A stretch of DNA of 14,288 bases from SKVL01 sp051747785 (GTDB lineage: Bacteria; Patescibacteriota; Minisyncoccia; Phycocordibacterales; CSBR16-193). Both the position numbers and the translations under genes were made by a program. Positions 6,865 through 13,429 of the stretch are shown here, piece by piece. The DNA is taken from assembly GCA_051747785.1 (NCBI GenBank), contig JBNJGN010000017.1:1-14288 (forward strand), in the 5' to 3' direction. The notes under the pieces were generated by a model that saw only the letters and a program-made list of their open reading frames with translations, was not told the origin of the DNA and did not search any database. Position 1 is the first letter of the stretch; every line of letters starts with the position of its first letter.

Positions 6865-8388
6865 ATGAAAAATAACTCTTCTGAACATCTAAATAAAATG
6901 GGTTCAATAATCCAAAGATTTAGAGAAAAGCATGATCTAACTCAAAAGGAATTAGCAAAACGCTTGAATACCACGCAAAGCGCAGTAGCAAGAATAGAGT
7001 CTGGAGATCAAAATGTAAGTGCAGCTATGCTTTCAAAGATCAATGAGACCTTAGGCGTGAATGTTTTCCAGATTGAATCAGGGTCTTTGACAGTAAAAAT
7101 AAAAGGAGGCAAGAAGCTTAAGGGTAATATTAGAACAAGGACATCTAAAAATGGAGCGGTGGGTCTTTTGTGTGCCTCTCTTTTAAATAAAGGAAAGACA
7201 ACTCTTAAAGATGTTCCGCGGATAGAAGAAGTTTTTAGAATAATAGAAGTACTGGAGAGCATTGGAGTAGAGATAGCATGGAAAAATAACGATCTTACAC
7301 TTGAGCCTCCAAAACGCTTTTCTTTAAGTTCCGTTAACGAAAAAGCCGCCAGAAAAACCAGAAGTATAATAATGTTTTTGGGTTCTCTTATCCATCATCG
7401 ATCTTCTTTTTCCCTGCCTTTGGCCGGTGGCTGTCGCTTGGGTAAAAGGAATATAGAGCCACATATCTTTGCTCTAGAAGATCTGGGGGTAAAGATAGAA
7501 GAAAATAACGGTTGGTATAAAGTTTTTTCCTCGGGGCTAAAGAGTGGAACCATTGTGCTCTACGAATCCGGGGACACGGTTACTGAAAATGCTATCATGG
7601 CCGCCGCCTGTATCCCTGAAGAAACTACCATAAAATTTGCCTCCGCCAACTACCAGGTTCAGGAAATGTGTTTTTTCTTAAAAGAACTTGGTGTGGAAAT
7701 AGAAGGCATAGGAACAACAACTCTTAAAATTCGCGGAGTTAAGGATATAAACAAAGATATCTCTTATAGCTTAAGTGAGGATCCTATAGAGTCAATGTTC
7801 TTTTTAGCTACTGCTATTGTTACTGATTCTTCAATAACCATAGAAAGATGCCCGATAGACTTCTTGGAGCTGGAACTTCTGAAATTAGAAAAAATGGGAT
7901 TCAAGTATAAAAGAAGTAAAGAGTATCTATCGGCCAATAGACAGACCAGACTTGTTGATATCACCACTCTTCGTTCAGACTTAAAAGCGACAGAAAGTAA
8001 GATAGAGCCTCGACCTTATCCTGGTCTTAATATAGATAATCTGCCCTTTTTTGCCATTATAGCTACTCAAGCCGAAGGACAAACCTTGATCCACGACTGG
8101 GTCTACGAGGAGCGTGCCATTTATTATAAAGAGTTAGACAGGCTTGGAGCGAACACTATTTTAGCTGATCCGCATCGTATATATATATCAGGAAAGACAA
8201 CATTACAGCCAAATGAAGTAATATGCCCTCCAGCCCTCAGACCCGCCGCCATAATCCTTATAGGAATGCTTGGAGCCCAAGGAACATCTATACTAAGAAA
8301 CATTTACAGTATAAACCGAGGATACGAAAGCATCATTGAACGGCTTAACAGCTTAGGTGCCTCAATAGAATTTCAACCCAATATCTAG
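6865..8388 (+). CDS. Xre-type HTH fused to MurA-like UDP-GlcNAc 1-carboxyvinyltransferase
   Basis: A 507-aa fusion. Residues 13-70 form an HTH_3/Xre domain (LTQKELAKRLNTTQSAVARIE, about 25-45, then LSKINETLGVNVF). Residues about 74-505 form an EPSP-synthase-fold MurA, which transfers enolpyruvate from PEP to UDP-GlcNAc, the first committed step of peptidoglycan synthesis. Active-site positions match E. coli MurA: K95/N96 (K22/N23), R166 (R91), catalytic C190 in AGGC (C115), R195 (R120), D391 (D305) and R485 in NRGYE (R397). The position matching D369 is Ala (PALRP, 456-460), a deviation. The reading frame is continuous across the domains with no plausible internal start for MurA alone. The promoter carries a palindrome. 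An enzyme, a PEP- or UDP-GlcNAc-sensing regulator, or both are possible; the catalytic residues favour an active enzyme. Confidence 0.9.
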   Translation: MKNNSSEHLNKMGSIIQRFREKHDLTQKELAKRLNTTQSAVARIESGDQNVSAAMLSKINETLGVNVFQIESGSLTVKIKGGKKLKGNIRTRTSKNGAVGLLCASLLNKGKTTLKDVPRIEEVFRIIEVLESIGVEIAWKNNDLTLEPPKRFSLSSVNEKAARKTRSIIMFLGSLIHHRSSFSLPLAGGCRLGKRNIEPHIFALEDLGVKIEENNGWYKVFSSGLKSGTIVLYESGDTVTENAIMAAACIPEETTIKFASANYQVQEMCFFLKELGVEIEGIGTTTLKIRGVKDINKDISYSLSEDPIESMFFLATAIVTDSSITIERCPIDFLELELLKLEKMGFKYKRSKEYLSANRQTRLVDITTLRSDLKATESKIEPRPYPGLNIDNLPFFAIIATQAEGQTLIHDWVYEERAIYYKELDRLGANTILADPHRIYISGKTTLQPNEVICPPALRPAAIILIGMLGAQGTSILRNIYSINRGYESIIERLNSLGASIEFQPNI

Positions 8389-8766
8389 AAAAAGTGTACT
8401 TAGCAGAGCCTATTTTTTGAATTTCTAATAGGCGAGATCGTAAAAGATTTTTTTTGATCTCCAAACCAAATGGAGTATGCGAAGAATTCGAACATAATAA
8501 CGTGACCATATCCACCAGAACTCACACTATGTATCCTGTAACAGTACAACAGCCATCAGGAATACAGATTGGATTGGATACTTAGTGAAGTGTTGTTCTT
8601 TTACCCATAATAAGTACGTACCTAAAACTTTAACTAGTGTTAACCTTGTAGCCAAACACTAGACATGTATTCTAGATACTGTAATGTTATAACTATTGAC
8701 AAACTAATCAATATAACTTATTACTTCAAAAGTTGTGATCATAAACGTCCAAAAGAGGAGGCCATT
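8389..8766. other. gene-free region with several inverted repeats
   Basis: No convincing coding sequence is seen. Four inverted repeats lie here: GCCTATT/AATAGGC (8408-8433), GAGATC/GATCTC (8434-8461), TGTATCCTG/CAGGAATACA with one bulge (8530-8566) and CTAGTGTT/AACACTAG (8634-8662). The first two abut directly. Stops interrupt all frames at short intervals on the plus strand. A structured RNA, long untranslated leader or decayed gene are all possible. It does not match tmRNA, SRP RNA or RNase P RNA landmarks that I can recognise. Confidence 0.4.
8696..8724 (+). promoter_or_regulatory. promoter of a predicted ~100-nt transcript
   Basis: Consensus -35 TTGACA (8696-8701), a 17-bp spacer and a -10-like TATTAC (8719-8724, 4 of 6). 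The start would be near 8731. It is the only perfect -35 noticed in the window, and a terminator follows about 100 nt later. Confidence 0.45.
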
Positions 8767-8784
8767 ATGAGAGATGAGGATTAA
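8767..8784 (+). CDS. 5-codon mini-ORF MRDED with strong ribosome binding site
   Basis: ATG-AGA-GAT-GAG-GAT-TAA encodes MRDED. It is preceded by AGAGGAGG (8754-8761) with a 5-nt gap to ATG, one of the few strong Shine-Dalgarno sequences in the window. It sits between a TTGACA promoter and an intrinsic terminator at 8808-8823, inside a predicted transcript of about 100 nt. It could be a leader peptide or minigene, or the GGAGG may simply be part of a small RNA. No regulatory codon run (repeated identical amino acids) is seen. Whether it is translated is unknown. Confidence 0.3.
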   Translation: MRDED

Positions 8785-8807
8785 TTTGACATCTACTCTG
8801 GGCAAAA

Positions 8808-8833
8808 CGCCACTTATGTGGCGCTTTCTTTAT
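8808..8833 (+). terminator. intrinsic terminator upstream of priA
   Basis: CGCCAC-TTAT-GTGGCG, a 6-bp GC-rich stem with a 4-nt loop, followed by CTTTCTTTATTATTTT. It ends the predicted mini-transcript and separates it from priA, whose promoter is about 65 nt further on. Confidence 0.65.
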
Positions 8834-8886
8834 TATTTTGAGTTAAAAATAATAACCCATAAACCTCTTTATATCTTTCTTGTTAG

Positions 8887-8895
8887 TGTTATACT
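8887..8895 (+). promoter_or_regulatory. extended -10 promoter of priA-def-fmt
   Basis: TG-T-TATACT. The start would be near 8902, only about 3 nt before ATG at 8905, so the message is predicted leaderless. There is no usable -35 or Shine-Dalgarno. Confidence 0.45.
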
Positions 8896-8904
8896 GCTAT
8901 TATT

Positions 8905-10803
8905 ATGGAGATAGTAACCGTTGCGCCGTTAGTTCATTTACCCGGAAAAGAGGAGCTCAGTTATTTTACCGACAAGGATATAGAGGTGGGTTCTGTTGTA
9001 TCTGTAGAGATAAGAAGTAAGTCTGCTCCGGCATTAGTGCTGAAAAAAGAAACAGTTTCCGATGTTAAGTCCAGAATAAAAACAAGCAGTTTTGGGTTAA
9101 AGAAAATAAATTCCATTCTTAGCCAAAAACTATACTCAAACAGCACTCTTGAAGCAGCGCGGGAAACCGCTAATTTTTATAATGCACCTATTGGAGCCAT
9201 TTTAAAATCTGTTACTCCAAAAACAGTATTAGAAAATCCTTCCTTATCGGAAGAGTGTGGTGATGAGATCTCTCAATCTGAAATGAGGCCTGAGTCCTCG
9301 GTACTTCAAGCCTCTTTAAAAGATAGGCTTGTTTTTTATAAACAGAATATAAGAGGATCTCTGGCCAAAGGTGACACTATATTAATATGCACACCGACTC
9401 AGCGAGATGCCGAATATATTTCGGAGCACCTGAAAAAGGGCATTGAGCATCTAACTTTTACATTTCATGGAGGAATGTCGCCTAAAAAGATCAAGGAAGA
9501 GTGGAAGAGGCTTTCGGGCAAAAGTCCCAAATTAATAATTTCCACAGGTTCCTTCCTTTCTATGCCCTGTGGAGCTATTAATACACTTATACTAGAACGG
9601 GAGGCCTCAGAGTCGTACTATGTCAATAAAAGACCTCATTTTGATATTACTTTTTTTGCCAGAGTGCTGGCCAGAAAAAAAGGAGCCAAATTCATATCAG
9701 CTGATACAGTTCTATCAGTCCGATCCTTTAAAGAGTGTCAAGAAGATGAGCGTACGGAAACTACCCCTCTTCAGAAAAGATATACTGTCGGCTCTAGAGT
9801 TTCTGTAACAGATATGGCTACCCTGAAAGATAAGGAAAAAAATAATAAATTCTATCCCCTATTAAGTTCACAGCTTCTAGAGATATTAAGAGAGAGGCCG
9901 TCAGAACACTCCTTTATATATACTGCAAGACGTGGACTTTCTCCTATAACCACCTGTGGTGACTGTGGGGCTATATTTTCTTGTTCCAGGTGTTTTTCTC
10001 CTTTGGTTTTACACGGCAAAACTAAAAAAGAAAGGGTGTTTGTATGTCATCAGTGTAATAAGTCGGAAAAAACTAAAGACAGCTGTCCGGAATGTGGCTC
10101 ATGGAAACTTACTCAGTTAGGAGTGGGAAGTGAAAAAGTAGCAGAATTTCTATCCGAGGCCGTGCCCGAGAGAAAGGTTGTAAGACTAGATTCGGATAAC
10201 GCAAAAGCAAAAAAGAAAGAGGAATCTATTTGGAGAGATTTTAAGGATACAAAAGGAAGCATACTTGTGGGGACAGAAATGGCTCTAAACAGGATTCGCA
10301 CCGGTGATGTAGAGATAGGAACTTCAGCTGTTGCCTCTGCCGATTCCCTGCTTACTTATCCAAATTACTCAGCCGGAGAAAAGATCTTTCGAAATCTTTT
10401 GGAAATCGCCTTAATAACTGAAAAGGATACACTTATACAGACAAGAGTTCCTCAGCATAGGATACTTGCAGATCTTAGGAGTAAAAAGGTTTTAAACTTT
10501 TTAAGACAGGAGATGGACATCCGACAGAAGCTATTTTACCCTCCCTTTTCTGTTTTGGTTATTGTTACCTTTTCAGGTAATAAGAATACACTTGAAAGAA
10601 AGGAGAACGGTCTTGCCGATAAGTTTGCTTCATATGAACCTGTATTTTTCCGTTCTATTTCTGAGAAAAAGAGAGGCCAAGTAGTAAAAAAGATGCTAAT
10701 AAGGATAAAAAGTGAGGATTGGCCAGAAAAAACGATATTAAATCACTTGAAATATTTACCTCTAGAGTATAAAGTTTCAGTAAACCCACCCGTAATAGTC
10801 TAA
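8905..10803 (+). CDS. priA: PriA-like primosomal protein lacking helicase ATPase motifs
   Basis: A 632-aa protein colinear with PriA (primosomal protein N'), which restarts stalled replication forks. The zinc-binding insert is complete: C351/C354, C360/C363, C381/C384 and C394/C397. Family blocks around it also fit: FIYTARRGLSP (337-347), GVGSEKVAEFL (406-416), VVRLDSDNA (425-433), ILVGTEMAL (453-461), ADSLLTYPNYSAGEKIF (479-495) and the C-terminal LFYPPF (543-548). The ATPase motifs are gone: Walker A GxxGSGKT is replaced around VLQASLKDR (133-141), DEEH is replaced by LEREA (230-234), and the QVAGRAGR arginine-finger motif is absent where LLEIALITEKD (498-508) stands. It is therefore probably a structural DNA- or primosome-binding protein, not a motor, as reported for actinobacterial PriA. 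The frame is intact and the protein near full length, so this is not random decay. It heads priA-def-fmt. Confidence 0.88.
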   Translation: MEIVTVAPLVHLPGKEELSYFTDKDIEVGSVVSVEIRSKSAPALVLKKETVSDVKSRIKTSSFGLKKINSILSQKLYSNSTLEAARETANFYNAPIGAILKSVTPKTVLENPSLSEECGDEISQSEMRPESSVLQASLKDRLVFYKQNIRGSLAKGDTILICTPTQRDAEYISEHLKKGIEHLTFTFHGGMSPKKIKEEWKRLSGKSPKLIISTGSFLSMPCGAINTLILEREASESYYVNKRPHFDITFFARVLARKKGAKFISADTVLSVRSFKECQEDERTETTPLQKRYTVGSRVSVTDMATLKDKEKNNKFYPLLSSQLLEILRERPSEHSFIYTARRGLSPITTCGDCGAIFSCSRCFSPLVLHGKTKKERVFVCHQCNKSEKTKDSCPECGSWKLTQLGVGSEKVAEFLSEAVPERKVVRLDSDNAKAKKKEESIWRDFKDTKGSILVGTEMALNRIRTGDVEIGTSAVASADSLLTYPNYSAGEKIFRNLLEIALITEKDTLIQTRVPQHRILADLRSKKVLNFLRQEMDIRQKLFYPPFSVLVIVTFSGNKNTLERKENGLADKFASYEPVFFRSISEKKRGQVVKKMLIRIKSEDWPEKTILNHLKYLPLEYKVSVNPPVIV

Positions 10804-10810
10804 AGATAAA

Positions 10811-11329
10811 ATGACAAACATAATTCAAAAAGGAGATCCCGTACTGACAAAGACCGCCCGTGAAATTAAAGAAGAAGAGTTTTCTTCTGTCTTTCTAGGT
10901 GATCTATTAAGTAATATGAGAAAAGCTCTACGTCAAGAAGAGGATGGTTATGCCATAGCAGCACCGCAAATTGGTGAATCCCTAAGAGTTTTTTTGGTTT
11001 CAGGTATGCTTTTCCAAAACATTAAGGGAGAAGAAGATCCTCATGATGACAGAGTTTATATAAATCCGGTTATAAGAAAAAGTTCAAAGGATACAGAGCT
11101 TATGGAAGAAGGGTGTCTGAGTGTTCGTGGTTGGTATGGAGAGGTGCAAAGACATAAAAAAATTAAAATCGACGCTTTTACCGTGGACGGAAAAAAGTTT
11201 CAGGAAGGAGCTAGTGGAATTCTGTCTCAGGTATTTCAACATGAAATAGATCATCTAAATGGAATCCTTTTTATTGATAAAGCTGTAAAATTAAAAGAAC
11301 TATCAATACAAGAGGATAGTAAAAAATAA
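10811..11329 (+). CDS. def: peptide deformylase
   Basis: A 172-aa metallohydrolase that removes the formyl group from the N-terminal Met of nascent proteins at the ribosome exit. Motif 1 is GYAIAAPQIG (46-55), motif 2 EEGCLSV (99-105) with metal ligand C102, and motif 3 QHEIDHLNG (143-151) with ligands H144 and H148 and catalytic E145. Motif 1 differs from canonical GxGLAAPQ by Ala for the second Gly. A short charged insert (about 71-80) lies before the YINPV strand. Length is normal. The start is 7 nt after the priA stop and the stop is 4 nt before fmt, so it is co-transcribed. Its pairing with fmt gives both halves of the formylation cycle. No Shine-Dalgarno is seen, so coupling probably drives translation. 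Confidence 0.95.
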   Translation: MTNIIQKGDPVLTKTAREIKEEEFSSVFLGDLLSNMRKALRQEEDGYAIAAPQIGESLRVFLVSGMLFQNIKGEEDPHDDRVYINPVIRKSSKDTELMEEGCLSVRGWYGEVQRHKKIKIDAFTVDGKKFQEGASGILSQVFQHEIDHLNGILFIDKAVKLKELSIQEDSKK

Positions 11330-11333
11330 AAAA

Positions 11334-12221
11334 ATGGAGAACAAAGAAATAATAGATTTTGCTTTTTTCGGAACCTCGTCTTTTTCTACCAAAGTGCTTG
11401 ATGTCTTAACTGCACAAGGGTACTACCCCTCCCTGCTTATAACAACCCCTGACAGACCCGCGGGTCGTGGCATGAAACTCTCTTCCTCTCCTCTTAAAGA
11501 ATGGGGAAAAGAGAAAGATATGCCGGTTTTTCAACCAGAGAGTTTAAATAATGAAGAGACACTAAGAAGAATCAGGGATATGGCTCCTAATAACAAAAGA
11601 GGGTGGGATGTTTTTATCGTAGCCTCTTATGGAAAGATGCTCCCGGCAAATATAGTAAACGATCCTATATATAAAAGCCTTAATGTACACCCTTCCCTTC
11701 TTCCACGTCTGAGAGGTTCCTCCCCAATTCAGTCTGCCATTCTTCATGAAGATACCACCGGAGTTACCATCATAAGAATGGATGAGCAAATGGACCACGG
11801 GCCCATAGTTGCACAAGAAGAGATAAAATATAAAGATTGGCCGCCTGATGCACCTACCTTAGAAAGAGATCTGGCCAAGAAAGGAGGCGAAGTTTTAGCG
11901 GAAGTTTTACCTAAGTGGACACAGGGTGAAATAAAAGAAGAGCCGCAAGATGATAGAGAAGCAACTTATACTCAGATGATAAAAAAGGAAGATGCTTTTT
12001 TAGATATTGAAAATGAATCACCGCAAGTCTTATTCAGAAAAATAAAAGCCTATAAAGAAAAGCCGAAAGCTTATTTCTTTTACAGTTCTCCTAAAAAGGG
12101 CAGAATGCGTATTATTGTTACCGAAGCAGAGTATAAGGATGGTAGATTAAATATCAAAAGAGTGATCCCTGAAGGCAAAAAAGAAATGGAATACAAAAAT
12201 TTCTTACAGAGCCAAAACTAA
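11334..12221 (+). CDS. fmt: methionyl-tRNA formyltransferase
   Basis: A 295-aa enzyme that formylates Met-tRNA(fMet) using 10-formyl-THF to make the initiator. The N-terminal Rossmann start is DFAFFGTSSFS (8-18). TTPDRPAGRGMKLSSSP (37-53) matches the Fmt loop region. The catalytic triad of the formyltransferase fold is N117, H119 (LNVHPSLLPRLRG) and D154 (MDHGPI). The C-terminal tRNA-binding domain begins near ATYTQMIKKEDAFLDI (210-225) and is somewhat short compared with the roughly 315 residues of E. coli Fmt. It is last in priA-def-fmt, a widely conserved order. It converges on the minus-strand small membrane genes, with only a weak hairpin after its stop. Confidence 0.94.
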   Translation: MENKEIIDFAFFGTSSFSTKVLDVLTAQGYYPSLLITTPDRPAGRGMKLSSSPLKEWGKEKDMPVFQPESLNNEETLRRIRDMAPNNKRGWDVFIVASYGKMLPANIVNDPIYKSLNVHPSLLPRLRGSSPIQSAILHEDTTGVTIIRMDEQMDHGPIVAQEEIKYKDWPPDAPTLERDLAKKGGEVLAEVLPKWTQGEIKEEPQDDREATYTQMIKKEDAFLDIENESPQVLFRKIKAYKEKPKAYFFYSSPKKGRMRIIVTEAEYKDGRLNIKRVIPEGKKEMEYKNFLQSQN

Positions 12222-12227
12222 AACGCT

Positions 12228-12244
12228 CGCTTTATATACAAGCG
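12228..12244 (+). terminator. possible weak terminator after fmt
   Basis: CGCTT-7 nt-AAGCG, a 5-bp stem 7 nt past the fmt stop, followed by GAATATTACTTTT. The stem is short and the U-tract interrupted, so this is tentative. Confidence 0.25.
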
Positions 12245-12271
12245 GAATATTACTTTTCAGATAACAATAAA

Positions 12272-12406
12272 CTAAACTTGGATTATCTTCTCTATGGAAG
12301 CAAGTGTAATAACGCTGGTCAGCAAGAAGATCAGAGCGCCACTATATATTATAACTTGAGCTATAAAAGGGGGTTTGCTTGTAAGTAAACTTTTTGAATT
12401 TTTCAT
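12272..12406 (-). CDS. 44-aa single-pass membrane protein, paralogue of the next gene
   Basis: Minus-strand ORF from ATG at 12406 to TAG at 12272, 44 codons. A basic, Ser-rich N-terminus (MKNSKSLLTSKPPF) precedes one hydrophobic segment (about 14-37: IAQVIIYSGALIFLLTSV and on), then SIEKIIQV. Over 31 aligned residues it is identical at about 13 positions to the N-terminal part of the 68-aa protein encoded at 12569-12775, including the shared core AQxxIYSxxLIFL. That similarity in a tandem, same-strand neighbour is the main reason to call this short ORF a gene. It lacks the acidic tail of its relative. No Shine-Dalgarno or good promoter is seen. It occupies most of what would otherwise be a 347-nt gap after fmt. 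Function unknown. Confidence 0.55.
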   Translation of the reverse strand: MKNSKSLLTSKPPFIAQVIIYSGALIFLLTSVITLASIEKIIQV

Positions 12407-12487
12407 TGTATTGATGTTAATTTCTAATTTTTACTAATTGATCTTCGGTATTGAATTACATTCTAAACCAGTGATTCCTCCGACCTT

Positions 12488-12533
12488 AAAAAATAGAAAC
12501 ACCCGTTTATTTATACCAAAGATGCTATTTTTT
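12488..12533. repeat. AT-rich inverted repeat between the two small membrane genes
   Basis: AAAAAATAG (12488-12496) and CTATTTTTT (12525-12533) form a 9-bp stem around 28 nt. It could act as a weak transcription or processing barrier downstream of the 68-aa gene on the minus strand; there is no GC-rich stem. Confidence 0.3.
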
Positions 12534-12568
12534 AATTATATAACATTATAATAATAATGCGAATCCTG

Positions 12569-12775
12569 TTATTCAGGTAAATCTAGATCATCCTTATCCA
12601 TATACTCAACTCCACTGTCCATCCTAGTCTCAAACCAACCGTCAACAATATCGTCCATGGAAACCAAAAGTAATATTCCGAAAATAAGAAAAATAAGTAT
12701 TGCCGAGTAAATCAAAATCTGCGCCCCCAGAGGAGCTTCCCTGTATAGTATAGATCTCTTATTTTTACTTCCCAT
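12569..12775 (-). CDS. 68-aa single-pass membrane protein, function unknown
   Basis: A 68-aa protein with a basic N-terminus (K4, K6, R7, R12), one transmembrane segment (about 16-40: LGAQILIYSAILIFLIFGIL and on) and a strongly acidic tail (DSGVEYMDKDDLDLPE). The charge pattern predicts N-in, C-out topology with the acidic tail outside. No catalytic motif is visible. The ATG at 12775 lies 1 nt after the stop of the HPF-family gene, so it is translationally coupled to it and belongs to the DUF167-HPF-membrane protein unit. A shorter relative lies downstream at 12272-12406. I do not recognise the family. Confidence 0.7.
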   Translation of the reverse strand: MGSKNKRSILYREAPLGAQILIYSAILIFLIFGILLLVSMDDIVDGWFETRMDSGVEYMDKDDLDLPE

Positions 12776-12776
12776 T

Positions 12777-13160
12777 TTACTCCTTACCGGACATTCCCCT
12801 TATCATCTCCTTTATCTTAAGGGACCCTCTTCTAAAAAGATCTTTCTTTTTATTCTGAGAACTGCGCACGACGCGTATTATTTCATCTCTCATTTCATCT
12901 ATGGCTGCGTAAAGATCGCTCTGCTCAGCTTCTACATGGTAAACCTCTCCTGCGATGTCTAGGTCCATGGAAGCCACAAAGATGTCCCCCGTCATCTGGT
13001 CTCTGACTTCTTTACCAAGTTCTACTTGAGCAAAAACTGCAGTGTCCTCATTTAGTTTTACGTACTTTTCTAATGACGAAACTTTCTTTCTGGCATATTT
13101 TTCCATTGCGTTTGTTAACTCCATGTTCCTGCTTTTGATATTTATATTTATGTTTGCCAT
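12777..13160 (-). CDS. ribosome hibernation promoting factor (HPF/RaiA family)
   Basis: A 127-aa short-type HPF/YfiA-family protein, which binds the 30S decoding region and silences idle ribosomes. The beta-alpha-beta-beta-beta-alpha order fits: NININIKSRNMELTNAMEKYARKKVSSLEKY (3-33), then strands FAQVELGKEV (43-52), FVASMDLDIAGEVYHVEAEQ (61-80) and the hallmark DLYAAIDEM (82-90) opening the second helix. A basic tail (QNKKKDLFRRGSLKIKEMIRG) follows. It lacks the C-terminal dimerisation domain of long HPF, so it would not by itself make long-HPF-style 100S dimers. The start is 10 nt after the DUF167 stop, and TATAAT at 13169-13174 could give a separate leaderless transcript. The downstream membrane gene is coupled with a 1-nt gap. 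Confidence 0.88.
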   Translation of the reverse strand: MANININIKSRNMELTNAMEKYARKKVSSLEKYVKLNEDTAVFAQVELGKEVRDQMTGDIFVASMDLDIAGEVYHVEAEQSDLYAAIDEMRDEIIRVVRSSQNKKKDLFRRGSLKIKEMIRGMSGKE

Positions 13161-13168
13161 ATGATTAT

Positions 13169-13174
13169 ATTATA
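13169..13174 (-). promoter_or_regulatory. -10 box within the DUF167 stop region, for the HPF gene
   Basis: TATAAT on the minus strand overlapping the stop codon of the DUF167 gene. The start would be near 13162, 2 nt from ATG at 13160. Possible internal leaderless promoter. Confidence 0.3.
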
Positions 13175-13403
13175 TCCTATCATCGTTAACCGTAAAAGTT
13201 TTTGTCGGACTCTTCCCTCCTTTAAGAAGCCTCACATCACCAATAGAGACATCCGCTAACGTTGCCACTATTTCTTTTACACGACGATTAGCAGAGCCTC
13301 TACGTGCCGGATCCTTTATCCACAATTCATATTTACCCTCACCTAGCTCTTTTAGCTCTTCACGCTTGGACCCGGGGTGAACTTTAATATGAAATAATTC
13401 CAT
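13170..13403 (-). CDS. DUF167 (YggU-family) protein
   Basis: A 77-aa DUF167-family protein. Family features: an N-terminal strand with VHPGSKRE (8-15), LWIKDPARRGSANRRVKEIVATL (27-49), where canonical members have P-x2-GxAN, and GDVRLLKGGKSPTKTFTV (55-72), matching the V-x-I-x-x-G-x-x-S-x-x-K ending. The biochemical function of the family is unresolved, so none is given. It is co-directional with the HPF gene (10 nt apart) and starts 26 nt after the PEBP gene stops. No Shine-Dalgarno is seen; TATAAA at 13424-13419 may act as a promoter. Confidence 0.85.
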   Translation of the reverse strand: MELFHIKVHPGSKREELKELGEGKYELWIKDPARRGSANRRVKEIVATLADVSIGDVRLLKGGKSPTKTFTVNDDRI

Positions 13404-13429
13404 AAATAAAGGATGGCCTTTATAAATAG

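Noticed and set aside
8400..8495. Minus-strand 31-codon ORF after the HTH-MurA gene (open frame continues further upstream)
   Set aside because: No ribosome site, no recognisable family, and it coincides with two inverted repeats; more likely a chance open frame.
8754..8833. Known stable RNA (tmRNA, SRP RNA or RNase P RNA) near the GGAGG site
   Set aside because: No tRNA-like ends, no SRP tetraloop-type GGAAG core and no RNase P conserved blocks could be recognised.
11562..11816. Minus-strand 84-codon open frame inside fmt
   Set aside because: Antisense to the catalytic core of Fmt, no motifs.
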